Source: Buttiauxella izardii (GTDB taxonomy: Bacteria > Pseudomonadota > Gammaproteobacteria > Enterobacterales > Enterobacteriaceae). From it: 43,090 nt of DNA. Below are positions 8,594-17,212 of this stretch, in pieces; position 1 is the stretch's first letter; every line of letters starts with the position of its first letter. The position numbers and the translations under genes are program-made. The notes under the pieces are model-generated. The model was not told the DNA's origin. It searched no databases and saw only the letters and a program-made list of their open reading frames with translations. The stretch covers positions 1 through 43,090 of the forward strand of contig NZ_QZWH01000037.1 of NCBI RefSeq assembly GCF_003601925.1, given 5' to 3'.

Positions 8594-10054
8594 TTAGCGG
8601 AATGGAGGTTCGTTAAAGGTGCGTAATTTGCGCGAGTGCAGGCGTTCGCCTTCGGCTCGCAGCAGATCAATGGCGCAGATGCCGATTTGCAAATGCTCAG
8701 AAATCGCCCCTTCATAAAAGCGGTTGGCCTGGCCGGGGAGTTTAATCTCGCCATGCAGCGGCTTGTCGGAAACGCACAACAATGTGCCGTAGGGAACGCG
8801 GAAGCGATAACCTTGCGCGGCAATGGTGGCGCTTTCCATATCAATGGCGACGGCGCGGCTCAGGTTGAAACGCAGGGCTGAAGCGGAATAACGCAATTCC
8901 CAGTTACGGTCGTCAGTGGTGACCACGGTTCCGGTACGCAGGCGCTGTTTGACTTCTTCGCCCGGCATGCCGCTCACCAGTTTGGTGGCGTCGTACAATG
9001 CGCGTTGCACTTCGGCGATGCTCGGGATCGGGATGTCTGGCGGCAATACCGCATCAAGAACGTGGTCGTCACGCAGATATGCGTGGGCCAGAACGTAATC
9101 GCCAATCGACTGGCTTTCGCGCAGGCCGCCGCAGTGGCCGATCATCAGCCAGGCTGCCGGGCGCAATACCGCCAGGTGGTCGCAAATGGTTTTCGCATTC
9201 GACGGGCCAACGCCGATGTTAATCAACGTGATACCGGTGCCGTTGGCGTCCAGAAGGTGCCAGGCGGGCATTTGGTGTTTCTTCCAGGCGAGGTCGGAAA
9301 TCGCTTCTTCTGGGGCCTGGCTGTCGGCGGTGAGCCACACGCCGCCTGCGCAGGAGAGTGCGACATACGGACTTTCCGGATCAAGGATTTGCTGGCAGCC
9401 CCAACGCACAAACTCGTCCACATAACGGGTGTAGTTGGTGAACAACACGAAGGACTGGAAGTGTTCGACTGGCGTGCCGGTGTAATGGCGCAGGCGGGCC
9501 AGCGAAAAATCCACACGGCGCGCATCAAAATGCGACAGCGGGTAAAACTCGGTCGGATGGAACAGACCATCCGCCGTTTCATCACCAATTTGCGCCAGTT
9601 CGGTAGTCGGGAAATAACGCGGTAAACCAGCGCTCATCGAGCGGTCAAGCGACAGGCTGGAACCATCAATCACATACGGATAAGGGATTTCGTGTTGCGA
9701 TAAACCCACTTCAATCTGCGCGCCATAATCTTCATAAAGTAGCGTTAATTGTTCGGCGAGATAATGGCGGAAAAGTGCAGGGCGGGTGACGGTGGTGGTG
9801 TAACTGCCGGAATGGGTAAAGCGGGCGTAGGCGCGAGTTTTATTCGGGTTGTGGACGGTGCCGTCCCAACTGACGCGCAACTCCGGGTAGACAAACAATC
9901 CTGCGGCGCGTTGTTGTAATTCAGGTAATGCGCCGTTTTCAACATACTGACCAATGGCATCGCGCAGGGCGTTGACCGAGGCATCGTACAGTTCCTCAAG
10001 TTTATCGAGGGCCTGGTTCGGGGTAAGTGCGCTGGTGGCGGTCTGTTGCGTCAT
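8594..10054 (-). CDS. amn: AMP nucleosidase
   Basis: AMP nucleosidase, 486 residues (E. coli 484), which hydrolyses AMP to adenine and ribose 5-phosphate and so adjusts adenylate pools. It has the Amn N-terminal regulatory domain (YDASVNALRDAIGQYVENG) and a C-terminal nucleoside phosphorylase-like domain with LINIGVGPSNAKTICDHLAV, WLMIGHCGGLRESQ and AIDMESATIAAQGYRFRVP, where the Glu of DMES contacts the ribose. ATG 10054 has GGAGA 7-8 bases upstream. In E. coli amn also lies by an asn tRNA gene. The downstream neighbour is the M24 peptidase. Confidence 0.97.
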   Translation of the reverse strand: MTQQTATSALTPNQALDKLEELYDASVNALRDAIGQYVENGALPELQQRAAGLFVYPELRVSWDGTVHNPNKTRAYARFTHSGSYTTTVTRPALFRHYLAEQLTLLYEDYGAQIEVGLSQHEIPYPYVIDGSSLSLDRSMSAGLPRYFPTTELAQIGDETADGLFHPTEFYPLSHFDARRVDFSLARLRHYTGTPVEHFQSFVLFTNYTRYVDEFVRWGCQQILDPESPYVALSCAGGVWLTADSQAPEEAISDLAWKKHQMPAWHLLDANGTGITLINIGVGPSNAKTICDHLAVLRPAAWLMIGHCGGLRESQSIGDYVLAHAYLRDDHVLDAVLPPDIPIPSIAEVQRALYDATKLVSGMPGEEVKQRLRTGTVVTTDDRNWELRYSASALRFNLSRAVAIDMESATIAAQGYRFRVPYGTLLCVSDKPLHGEIKLPGQANRFYEGAISEHLQIGICAIDLLRAEGERLHSRKLRTFNEPPFR

Positions 10055-10146
10055 CTTCTCTCCTTAATCCTGCTTTTAAATAAGCAGAGTTCGATGATAT
10101 GTCATCGACGGGAGAGAACGGAAGGGGTTGGCGGGCGCATAAAAGC

Positions 10147-10172
10147 AAAAAGCCTGCTTAGCTAAGCAGGCT
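10147..10172 (-). terminator. terminator of tRNA-Asn copy 2
   Basis: Positions 10151-10172 form a perfect 22-base palindrome (AGCCTGCTTAG and its complement), with AAAA to the left that reads as a T-tract on the minus strand. It lies 10 bases beyond the tRNA 3' end. Confidence 0.85.
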
Positions 10173-10181
10173 TCTTAAATT

Positions 10182-10257
10182 TGGCTCCTCTGACTGGACT
10201 CGAACCAGTGACATACGGATTAACAGTCCGCCGTTCTACCGACTGAACTACAGAGGA
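10182..10257 (-). tRNA. tRNA-Asn (GTT), copy 2
   Basis: A 76-base gene identical to the copies at 6561 and 17119, with CCA encoded and anticodon GTT. The 5' flank (GATTCCTCTG upstream to GCGCCCCGTTAACCGAT) is also shared with copy 1, which points to a duplication that included the promoter discriminator. Confidence 0.98.
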
Positions 10258-10274
10258 ATCGGTTAACGGGGCGC

Positions 10275-10303
10275 ATATTAGCGAGGTGATCAGGGCTTGT
10301 CAA
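10275..10303 (-). promoter_or_regulatory. sigma-70 promoter of tRNA-Asn copy 2
   Basis: On the minus strand -35 TTGACA (10303-10298) and -10 TAATAT (10280-10275) are separated by 17 bases, followed by a GC-rich discriminator like that of copy 1. Confidence 0.88.
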
Positions 10304-10447
10304 AGCCTCTCAACACACCGCAAGTTCGTTTGCTGATAAAACAGACAAACTCGGCATTTTGGGCGTGCAGACAGTTCTTTACAGGGCATTGGTTGCCAAA
10401 CTGGAACGACTGGCTAAGATATGCGGTTCAATTGACGCGAGGGTTTC

Positions 10448-10813
10448 ATGGTTAAACGGCAGCATTTGGCAAAGTGGTTTTTATTTCTGGCCTGTCTGGT
10501 GGTGCTTGTCTGCACCGCGCAGCGCATGGCGGGAATGCACGCTTTGCAGATGAAGGTTGCCGAAAACGTGATGCTCACGCAAAACAGTGCGTCTGAAATT
10601 GACGACGCCGCGCCTGTGACGCCGTGCGAGTTAAGCGCCAAATCACTGCTTGCCGCACCGCCCGTGTTGTTCGAGGGCGCGCTGTTTGTTTTCTCTTTAC
10701 TCCTCACACTTCTCGCGCCACTACTGGCGGCATCATCTTCTGTCACGCCTGTGCGTGAATTTTCCTCGCCCACACTCAGAGTCCATCTGCGGTTCTGCGT
10801 CTTCCGTGAATGA
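10448..10813 (+). CDS. scsA: ScsA-like protein, suppressor of copper sensitivity
   Basis: First gene of an scsABCD operon. The product has 121 residues, near the length of Salmonella ScsA (about 120). An N-terminal membrane segment (about residues 10-26) is followed by the conserved QRMAGMHAL and TPCELSAKSLLAAPP segments, a second hydrophobic stretch (about 75-95) and an LRVHLRFCVFRE end. ScsA is a membrane protein of uncertain biochemical role; in Salmonella the locus affects copper and peroxide tolerance. Two single Cys residues (in TPCEL and RFCVF) could be redox-active. The next gene starts 61 bases downstream. The assignment rests on remembered similarity plus operon context. Confidence 0.8.
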   Translation: MVKRQHLAKWFLFLACLVVLVCTAQRMAGMHALQMKVAENVMLTQNSASEIDDAAPVTPCELSAKSLLAAPPVLFEGALFVFSLLLTLLAPLLAASSSVTPVREFSSPTLRVHLRFCVFRE

Positions 10814-10874
10814 AACATCGGCTGCTTAATTTTTAACGTTTAGCGCAGTTCGATAATTCCTAACGGAGAAAAAT

Positions 10875-12755
10875 ATGTTGAGTCTTTTCAGGCGGGCATT
10901 GCTCTGCCTTCTATTGCTATGGCTGCCATTTTCATGGGCGGCAGAACCGGGCTGGCAGCAATCTGCTGAGAATGATCACGCCAGCGTCAGGTTGCGTGCG
11001 GATTCCACAGAGCCGGGGAAAACTCAGGTTTTGCTGGATGTAAAACTCGAAGATGGCTGGAAAACTTACTGGCGATCGCCGGGCGACGGCGGGGTTGCGC
11101 CGACGATGACCTGGCATGAACCGGTGAAACAAGCCCAATGGTTTTGGCCTGTCCCGCAGCGTTTTGATGTGGGCGGAATCACCACGCAGGGTTATCACAA
11201 TGAAGTCAGTATCCCGATGGCATTCGAAGGCGAAACTCCGGCAAAAATCGCGGGTGTACTGACGCTTTCGACCTGCAAAGATGTTTGCTTACTGACGGAT
11301 TACCCTTTTGAAATCACCCCCACACATGGCGACGCAACGTTTGCACATGATTACGCCCAGGCGATGGGCAAGGTGCCGCTCGATAATGGGCTGACGGATA
11401 ATCTGATTGCCGGATATCACAATGCTGAACTGGTGGTGCAAGCCACGCGTGCGGCGGGCTGGAACAAACCTGAGCTGTTTCTGGATATGCAGGAAGATGC
11501 CAGTTTCGGTAAGCCAAAGTATCGCGTTGATGGCGAGACGCTGTGGGCCACGATCCCCGTTAGCGATGGTTGGGATGGTGCCGGGCCAGATCTGCGCGGG
11601 CGTAATTTGTCGCTGGTTATCGCCGATAACGGTGTGGCGCAGCAAAGCCAGATTGCGATAACCGACGCGCCTGTTACGCCGCCAGTCACTGACGATTTTG
11701 TGTTGTGGCAGGTTTTGCTGTTGGCGTTGTTGGGCGGTTTTATTCTTAACCTGATGCCTTGCGTACTGCCGGTTTTGGGGATGAAGCTCGGCTCGGTACT
11801 GCTGGCTGATAAGCAGGATCAACGTGTGATCCGTCAGCAATTCCTCGCCTCATTTGCCGGGATTATGGTGTCGTTTATGGCGCTGGCATTGTTAATGACG
11901 GTGCTGCGTTTGACGAATCAAGCGGTGGGTTGGGGCATTCAGTTTCAGAATGTCTGGTTTATCGGCTTTATGGCGGCGGTGATGCTGCTCTTTAGCGCCA
12001 ATTTGTTCGGGCTATTTGAGTTTCGGCTGTCCTCGAACGTCACTACCAAACTTGCCACACACGGTGGGAAGGGCATCAGCGGCCATTTCTGGCAGGGCGC
12101 ACTGGCGACACTTCTCGCAACGCCGTGTAGCGCTCCATTCCTGGGAACCGCCGTGGCTGTCGCGCTCGGCGCTTCGTTGCCCACGCTTTGGGGGATCTTC
12201 CTCGCACTGGGTATCGGCATGAGTTTGCCGTGGCTGCTTATTGCCGCACGCCCATCGCTTGCGCTACGACTGCCAAAACCTGGGCGCTGGATGAACTGGC
12301 TGCGCCGGATTCTGGCGGTGATGATGCTCGGCTCGGCGTTATGGCTGGTGAGTCTGTTATCCGTGCATTTTGCTCCATCAACTACAGCCGCTAAAGAAAA
12401 TATCCCCTGGCAGTCGCTCACCGAGCAGGCGATTACCGATGCGCTGGCGCAAAACAAACGCGTGTTTATTGATGTCACCGCCGACTGGTGCATTACCTGC
12501 AAAATTAATAAGTTAAATGTCCTTTCTCGTGATGATGTGCAAGCGGCGCTGCAACAGCCGGATGTGGTTGCGCTGCGCGGTGACTGGACGCTCCCTTCTA
12601 AAGACATCACGGCATTTCTCAAAAAGCGCGGGCAGGCCGGAGTGCCGTATAACCAGGTTTATGGCCCGAATTTCCCCGAAGGAAAACCGCTGCCAACCCT
12701 GCTGACCCGTGACGCCGTGCTCAATACGCTAAACGATGCGAAAGGAATGAAATAA
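10875..12755 (+). CDS. scsB: ScsB, DsbD-like membrane thiol reductase
   Basis: DsbD-type transmembrane electron carrier of 626 residues. A signal peptide (LLCLLLLWLPFSWA, cut near residue 22) leads to a periplasmic N-terminal domain with the Cys pair STCKDVC near residue 135. A multi-helix core (about 275-500) follows, with the paired membrane cysteines LMPCVLP and ATPCSAP. The C-terminal thioredoxin-like domain carries CITC at residues 539-542. It takes electrons from cytoplasmic thioredoxin and passes them to periplasmic partners, most likely ScsC and ScsD. It has AACGGAGAA before its ATG. Its TAA overlaps the scsC ATG by one base, which suggests translational coupling. Confidence 0.92.
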   Translation: MLSLFRRALLCLLLLWLPFSWAAEPGWQQSAENDHASVRLRADSTEPGKTQVLLDVKLEDGWKTYWRSPGDGGVAPTMTWHEPVKQAQWFWPVPQRFDVGGITTQGYHNEVSIPMAFEGETPAKIAGVLTLSTCKDVCLLTDYPFEITPTHGDATFAHDYAQAMGKVPLDNGLTDNLIAGYHNAELVVQATRAAGWNKPELFLDMQEDASFGKPKYRVDGETLWATIPVSDGWDGAGPDLRGRNLSLVIADNGVAQQSQIAITDAPVTPPVTDDFVLWQVLLLALLGGFILNLMPCVLPVLGMKLGSVLLADKQDQRVIRQQFLASFAGIMVSFMALALLMTVLRLTNQAVGWGIQFQNVWFIGFMAAVMLLFSANLFGLFEFRLSSNVTTKLATHGGKGISGHFWQGALATLLATPCSAPFLGTAVAVALGASLPTLWGIFLALGIGMSLPWLLIAARPSLALRLPKPGRWMNWLRRILAVMMLGSALWLVSLLSVHFAPSTTAAKENIPWQSLTEQAITDALAQNKRVFIDVTADWCITCKINKLNVLSRDDVQAALQQPDVVALRGDWTLPSKDITAFLKKRGQAGVPYNQVYGPNFPEGKPLPTLLTRDAVLNTLNDAKGMK

Positions 12756-13363
12756 TGAAAATGATCATCACTTTTTTACTGCTGCTGACGACTTTTGGCG
12801 CAACTGCCGCCACCGAACCAACGGAAGAACAGTTCCAGGAGATGGTTTACCAGGCGCTGTATCAAGATCCTGCCAGCCCACAAATTGGTGCTAAATCGCC
12901 GAAACTGACCATTATTTCATTCACCGATTACAACTGCCCGTACTGCAAAAAGTTTGACCCAATGCTGGAGAAAATCGTTGAGAAATATCCCGACGTTAAC
13001 GTGGTGTTCAAGCTGTTACCGTTCCGGGGAGAAACGTCATCACTGGCCTCTCGCGTGGCGTTGACGACCTGGCGCGAGCATCCGCAGCAGTTCCTGGGTT
13101 TGCATCAAACGTTAATGTCGAAAACCGGGAATCATACCGCAGCGACTATTGATGCAGCTGTGTCCAAAAGCGGCGCAACGGCGGTTAAACCGGATGGACT
13201 CAGCATGGAAACGCTGAACCTGAATCTGCAACTGGCGCGGTTGGTTGGGGTTCAGGGAACGCCAGCCACGCTGGTGGGCGATACTCTACTCGCTGGCGCG
13301 GTGCCGTGGGATTCACTTGAGGAACTGGTAAAAGAAAAGCGGGAACAGGCCAATGAAAAGTAA
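12755..13363 (+). CDS. scsC: ScsC, periplasmic DsbA/DsbG-like thiol oxidoreductase
   Basis: Secreted thioredoxin-fold protein of 202 residues. The signal peptide is about residues 1-19 (IITFLLLLTTFGATA). The active site CPYC is at residues 61-64 in TDYNCPYCKKF, and the cis-proline loop is near QGTPATLV. Salmonella ScsC (207 residues) binds copper and acts in disulfide reduction or isomerisation, kept reduced by ScsB. Here it is likely the soluble partner of ScsB. It overlaps scsB by one base and scsD by 11 bases. Confidence 0.92.
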   Translation: MKMIITFLLLLTTFGATAATEPTEEQFQEMVYQALYQDPASPQIGAKSPKLTIISFTDYNCPYCKKFDPMLEKIVEKYPDVNVVFKLLPFRGETSSLASRVALTTWREHPQQFLGLHQTLMSKTGNHTAATIDAAVSKSGATAVKPDGLSMETLNLNLQLARLVGVQGTPATLVGDTLLAGAVPWDSLEELVKEKREQANEK

Positions 13364-13856
13364 GCTCAGGCGCTGGGGAAAAGAAGCGCTGGTGATGATG
13401 GTGATTTTTATCACCATCGTGGTGCTGATGGATTTGTGGCGTGCGCCAAAGATGCCAGCAACGTTTGACAGCACGCCGCTTCATACGCTGGATGGCAACG
13501 CCGTCACGCTGAGTGCGCTAAGTGAAGATCGCCCGCTACTGCTCTATTTTTGGGCCAGTTGGTGTGGCGTGTGCCGCTACACCACACCTTCCGTCGCCGA
13601 GTTAGTCGGGGAAGGGGAGAACGTGATGACAATTGCGCTGCGTTCGGGTGCGCCGCAGGAGGTTTCACGCTGGCTGACACAGAAGAAAGTCCAGTTGCCC
13701 GTAGTGAACGACGCGTCTGGCGAGCTTTCACGTCACTGGCAGATTGGCGTCACGCCGACCTTGGTGGTGCTTTATAAAGGAGAAGTCGTTCCTTCTACTA
13801 CCGGCTGGACGAGTTATTGGGGAATGAAATTGCGCCTGTGGTGGGCCGGGGTTTAG
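13353..13856 (+). CDS. scsD: ScsD, membrane-anchored TlpA-like thioredoxin
   Basis: TlpA/ResA-type thioredoxin of 167 residues, tethered by an N-terminal helix (about residues 11-27, EALVMMVIFITIVVLMD) with the catalytic domain in the periplasm. The active site is CGVC at residues 71-74 in FWASWCGVC, and the cis-proline loop is GVTPTLVVLY. It is the last gene of the scs operon; its ATG lies inside the end of scsC. It probably receives electrons from ScsB. The NtrC palindrome of nac starts 11 bases after its stop. Confidence 0.9.
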   Translation: MKSKLRRWGKEALVMMVIFITIVVLMDLWRAPKMPATFDSTPLHTLDGNAVTLSALSEDRPLLLYFWASWCGVCRYTTPSVAELVGEGENVMTIALRSGAPQEVSRWLTQKKVQLPVVNDASGELSRHWQIGVTPTLVVLYKGEVVPSTTGWTSYWGMKLRLWWAGV

Positions 13857-13867
13857 TTTGTGATTTT

Positions 13868-13886
13868 GCGCACCGTCATGGTGCGC
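13868..13886. promoter_or_regulatory. NtrC enhancer site for nac
   Basis: GCGCACCGTCATGGTGCGC is a perfect 7+7 inverted repeat with a 5-base centre. It contains GCACC-N5-GGTGC, the core of the NtrC consensus. Its centre lies about 150 bases upstream of the predicted nac transcription start, which resembles the remote NtrC site described for Klebsiella nac. Confidence 0.75.
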
Positions 13887-14003
13887 TCATACCTCTAATG
13901 GGGCATAAGCGAACCACTGTTTCAATCCCATTTTCCGTCGTATTAAATCACTTTCTCTTATTATCCAGCTTGTTAGCGTATCTGGTCGGATGTTTCTCAA
14001 AAG

Positions 14004-14019
14004 TGGCAAGCATATTGCA
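14004..14019 (+). promoter_or_regulatory. sigma-54 promoter of nac
   Basis: TGGCAAGCATATTGCA has the invariant GG and GC (14005-14006 and 14017-14018) separated by 10 bases, matching the -24/-12 consensus TGGCAC-N5-TTGCA. The start site is expected near 14030, about 47 bases before the nac ATG. Confidence 0.82.
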
Positions 14020-14076
14020 ATTCCTAAAGAGACATCACTGCCGAGACTGGCGTTGGCATTCCGTGTAGGAGGCAAA

Positions 14077-14994
14077 ATGAATTTAAGACGACTGAAGTAC
14101 TTCGTGAAAATCGTCGATATTGGTAGCCTGACTCAGGCCGCAGAAGTGCTGCATATTGCGCAGCCGGCGCTGAGCCAACAAGTGGCTACCCTTGAAGGTG
14201 AAATGGATCAGCAACTGTTAATTCGCACCAAACGTGGCGTCACGCCAACAGAAGCAGGGAAAATCCTCTATACCCATGCGCGGACTATTCTGCGCCAGTG
14301 CGAGCAGGCTCAATTAGCTGTTTGCAACGTGGGCCAAACTTTAGGCGGCCAGGTTTCTATTGGACTTGCGCCTGGCACTGCGGCTTCATCCATCACCATG
14401 CCTCTATTACAGGCGGTACGTGCGGAATTACCCGACGTGCTGGTCTATCTGCATGAGAACAGTAGTTCTGTCCTGAATGACAAGCTGTTAAGCGGCCAGC
14501 TTGACATGGCGGTCTTGTATGACCGTTCTCCGACGGCGGGCATTACCAGCCAACCGTTACTGAAAGAGGAGTTGTTTCTGGTCGGCACCCGCGATTGTCC
14601 AGGTCAGACAGTCGATCTCGCTGCGGTGGCCGAAATGAACCTATTCCTGCCGCGTGACTACAGCGCCGTGCGTAAGCGCGTCGATGAAGCGTTTTCACTG
14701 CGCCGCCTGACGGCGAAAATTACCGGTGAGATTGATTCTATTTCGACACTGACGGCGGCCATTGCCAGCGGCATGGGCGTAACGGTGTTGCCAGAATCTG
14801 CGGCGCGATCGTTGGTGAGTTCGGCAAATGGCTGGATGGCGCGCATCACCAGCCCGTCGCTGAATTTACCGCTCTCGGTGAATTTGTCGGCACGCACGGC
14901 GTTATCGCCGCAAGCGCAGGCGGTAAAAGACATTTTAATGTCGCTGGTGGTTCGTCCGACTCAGGAAAGTCGCGAGCTGCTACTGGTCGGTTAA
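14077..14994 (+). CDS. nac: nitrogen assimilation control LysR regulator Nac
   Basis: LysR-family regulator of 305 residues, the usual Nac length. Nac links NtrC/sigma-54 signalling to sigma-70 genes of nitrogen use under ammonia limitation. The N-terminal helix-turn-helix (MNLRRLKYFVKIVDIGSLTQ, then AQPALSQQVATLEGE) is typical, and the sequence through RTKRGVTPTEAGKILYTHAR follows Nac closely. ATG 14077 is preferred to a longer frame from 13990 because TAGGAGG lies just before it and the longer frame would extend across the sigma-54 promoter. The NtrC site and the -24/-12 promoter upstream support regulation by nitrogen limitation. cbl follows in the same direction after 105 bases. Confidence 0.95.
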   Translation: MNLRRLKYFVKIVDIGSLTQAAEVLHIAQPALSQQVATLEGEMDQQLLIRTKRGVTPTEAGKILYTHARTILRQCEQAQLAVCNVGQTLGGQVSIGLAPGTAASSITMPLLQAVRAELPDVLVYLHENSSSVLNDKLLSGQLDMAVLYDRSPTAGITSQPLLKEELFLVGTRDCPGQTVDLAAVAEMNLFLPRDYSAVRKRVDEAFSLRRLTAKITGEIDSISTLTAAIASGMGVTVLPESAARSLVSSANGWMARITSPSLNLPLSVNLSARTALSPQAQAVKDILMSLVVRPTQESRELLLVG

Positions 14995-15099
14995 TTGGCC
15001 TTATCGCTAAATCGAATAAGTTGCTGGTTTTTATTATTTGTTATATCCGGGTTGCCACTTTAACAATAGTGTAAAGAACGGTCATGCCCCGGGGGCAAT

Positions 15100-16044
15100 G
15101 TGAACTTCCAGCAACTTAAAATTATCCGCGAGGCGGCACGGCGGGACTACAATCTCACCGAAGTCGCCAATATGCTTTTCACGTCGCAATCGGGCGTCAG
15201 CCGCCATATCCGCGAACTGGAAGAAGAACTCGGTATCGAGATTTTCATCCGTCGTGGCAAGCGCTTATTAGGCATGACGGAACCGGGCAAAGCACTGCTG
15301 GTCATTGCCGAACGCATCCTCAATGAAGCGAGTAACGTGCGGCGTCTGGCGGATGTGTTTACCAATGACGCCAGCGGCGTGCTCACCATTGCCACCACCC
15401 ACACCCAGGCTCGTTACAGTCTGCCGTCGGTGATTAAATCTTTCAGAGCGCTATTCCCGGAAGTGCGCCTTGAGCTGATTCAAGGAACGCCGCAGGAAAT
15501 AGAAACCCTGCTGCATAACGGTACGGCAGATATTGGTATCGCCAGTGAACGTCTGAGTACCGATCCTTTAATGGTCGCTTATCCGTGGTTTCGTTGGTAT
15601 CACACCCTGCTGGTGCCGCGCGGCCATCCATTGATTCACTCTAATCCCCTGACGCTCGACGATATCAGCCGCTGGCCGATTATTACCTATCGCCAGGGGA
15701 TTACCGGGCGTGCGCGTATCGATGAAGCATTCTCCCGACGGGGCTTAACGCCGGATATCGTCTTGAGCGCGCAGGATTCTGACGTGGTGAAAACGTATGT
15801 TGAGCTGGGGCTGGGCATCGGGCTGGTGGCGTTTCAGGCAAGTGGTGAAGAAGATGAATTGGTTCGCCTGGACACTCGACATTTATTCGATGCCAACACG
15901 GTGTGGCTCGGCCTGAAGCGCGGCCAGTTGCAGCGAAATTATGTCTGGCGTTTTATCGAGTTATGTAACCCGGAGCTTTCCGTTGCTGATATTAAGCGCC
16001 TGGCGTTAGAGCCAGAAGAGACGGCGCTGGATTATCAAATCTGA
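15100..16044 (+). CDS. cbl: LysR regulator Cbl (CysB-like)
   Basis: CysB-like LysR regulator of 314 residues (E. coli 316), which activates genes for sulfonate and alternative sulfur use (ssu, tau) when sulfate is scarce, with adenosine phosphosulfate as anti-inducer. The sequence MNFQQLKIIREAARRDYNLT, FTSQSGVSRHIRELEEELG and ITYRQGITGRARIDEAF is characteristic. The start codon is GTG at 15100, as in E. coli. The order nac-cbl is conserved in enterics, and read-through from the nac promoter is known to link nitrogen and sulfur control. ldtA begins 61 bases downstream. Confidence 0.95.
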   Translation: MNFQQLKIIREAARRDYNLTEVANMLFTSQSGVSRHIRELEEELGIEIFIRRGKRLLGMTEPGKALLVIAERILNEASNVRRLADVFTNDASGVLTIATTHTQARYSLPSVIKSFRALFPEVRLELIQGTPQEIETLLHNGTADIGIASERLSTDPLMVAYPWFRWYHTLLVPRGHPLIHSNPLTLDDISRWPIITYRQGITGRARIDEAFSRRGLTPDIVLSAQDSDVVKTYVELGLGIGLVAFQASGEEDELVRLDTRHLFDANTVWLGLKRGQLQRNYVWRFIELCNPELSVADIKRLALEPEETALDYQI

Positions 16045-16105
16045 CGAATGCTTAAGGGCGGGTTATATTTAACCTATCCACATCATGTCAGATAATAGGG
16101 AAATT

Positions 16106-17038
16106 ATGATTCGTTTATCCTCGCTTGCTCTGGTGCTTGCGACCGTGACTCATAGCGCACTGGCGGTGACTTATATGCTTCCGCCGGAGGGAAGTCGCCT
16201 GGTCGGTGAACCTCTTACTGTTGCTGTTCCGCAAGGGAATACCCAGCCGCTGGAGTATTTTGCCGCGCAGTACGGGCAGGGGTTCAGCAATATGCTGGAA
16301 GCCAATCCTGGCGTTGATCCGTTCCTGCCAAAAGATGGGACTCAGTTGACCATTCCGCAGCAAATGATTCTGCCGGATACCGTACGCCAGGGCATCGTGA
16401 TTAACGTCGCCGAAATGCGGCTTTACTATTACCCGAAAGATAGCAACACGGTGGAAATCTTACCGATTGGTATCGGCCAGGCCGGGCGTGAAACACCGCG
16501 TAATTGGGTGACAAAGGTAGAGCGTAAGCAGGAAGCGCCAGCCTGGACGCCAACAGCCAATACCCGACGCGAGTACGCCAAAGAGGGTAAAACGCTGCCA
16601 GCATTTGTGCCGCCGGGCGAAGATAACCCGATGGGTCTGTACGCGATTTACATCGGCAAGCTGTACGCTATTCACGGCACCAACGCCAACTTTGGTATCG
16701 GCCTGCGCGTCAGCCAGGGTTGTATCCGTCTGCGTAAAGACGACATTAAATATCTTTTCGATAACGTGCCGGTGGGAACGCGTGTGCAGTTGATCGACCA
16801 ACCGGTGAAAACAACCGTCGAGCCAGACGGACGCCGTTGGCTGGAAGTGCACGAACCGCTGTCTCGCAACCGCGCGGAGTTTGAATCTGACAAGAAAGTC
16901 CCACTGCCAATGACCACGACACTGCGTGAAATGACCCAGGGCACTGGCGTGGATGCCATCGTGGTCAGCGAAGCACTGACCCGTCGTTCAGGGATGCCGG
17001 TGCAGATTAGTAGTGAATCCGGGAGTGTGGGGCTATAA
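16106..17038 (+). CDS. ldtA: L,D-transpeptidase LdtA (ErfK)
   Basis: Periplasmic L,D-transpeptidase of the YkuD family that anchors Braun lipoprotein to peptidoglycan. With the start at 16106 the product has 310 residues, the E. coli length, and a proper signal peptide ([20 protein letters not shown]). A LysM-like N-terminal part ([20 protein letters not shown]) is followed by the YkuD domain with [14 protein letters not shown] and the catalytic SQGCIRLR motif. An alternative ATG at 16085 would place seven charged residues before the signal peptide and is less likely. It precedes the tRNA-Asn copy 3 terminator, which may also stop ldtA transcription. Confidence 0.94.
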   Translation: MIRLSSLALVLATVTHSALAVTYMLPPEGSRLVGEPLTVAVPQGNTQPLEYFAAQYGQGFSNMLEANPGVDPFLPKDGTQLTIPQQMILPDTVRQGIVINVAEMRLYYYPKDSNTVEILPIGIGQAGRETPRNWVTKVERKQEAPAWTPTANTRREYAKEGKTLPAFVPPGEDNPMGLYAIYIGKLYAIHGTNANFGIGLRVSQGCIRLRKDDIKYLFDNVPVGTRVQLIDQPVKTTVEPDGRRWLEVHEPLSRNRAEFESDKKVPLPMTTTLREMTQGTGVDAIVVSEALTRRSGMPVQISSESGSVGL

Positions 17039-17083
17039 AGAAATTTATTTGAAATAAAAAATATTGGAAATAACAAAACAAAA

Positions 17084-17109
17084 AGCCCGCTTAGTTTCCT
17101 AAGCGGGCT
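17084..17109 (-). terminator. terminator of tRNA-Asn copy 3
   Basis: The same 11-bp stem as at 6526 (AGCCCGCTTAG with CTAAGCGGGCT), with an A-run at left for minus-strand termination. The TTCTTAAATTT on the right may let it also stop ldtA transcripts. Confidence 0.82.
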
Positions 17110-17118
17110 TCTTAAATT

Positions 17119-17194
17119 TGGCTCCTCTGACTGGACTCGAACCAGTGACATACGGATTAACAGTCCGCCGTTCTACCGACTGAACTACAGAGGA
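17119..17194 (-). tRNA. tRNA-Asn (GTT), copy 3
   Basis: A 76-base gene identical to copies 1 and 2, with encoded CCA and anticodon GTT. Its 5' flank differs from the other two (TCGTTTGAACGAGG in place of TCGGTTAACGGGGCGC, as read on the plus strand), so this copy has a separate promoter history. Confidence 0.98.
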
Positions 17195-17212
17195 ATCGTT
17201 TGAACGAGGGAA

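Noticed and set aside
9005..9625. Plus-strand frame of 206 codons opposite amn
   Set aside because: Antisense to a conserved gene; no ribosome site or domain. The same applies to 11945-12622 (opposite scsB), 33829-34608 (opposite fliM) and 39081-39830 (opposite fliG).
13990..14076. Extended N-terminus of Nac from 13990
   Set aside because: It would place codons over the sigma-54 promoter, and a strong ribosome site precedes the ATG at 14077, which gives the usual 305 residues.
14995..15099. Possible Nac or CysB binding site before cbl
   Set aside because: A/T-rich partial dyads are present but none fits a consensus well enough to report.
6561..17194. Three 76-base identical repeats as a possible CRISPR or transposon trace
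   Set aside because: Each is a complete tRNA-Asn gene with promoter and terminator; spacing of several kilobases excludes a CRISPR array. No CRISPR array was seen in the window.
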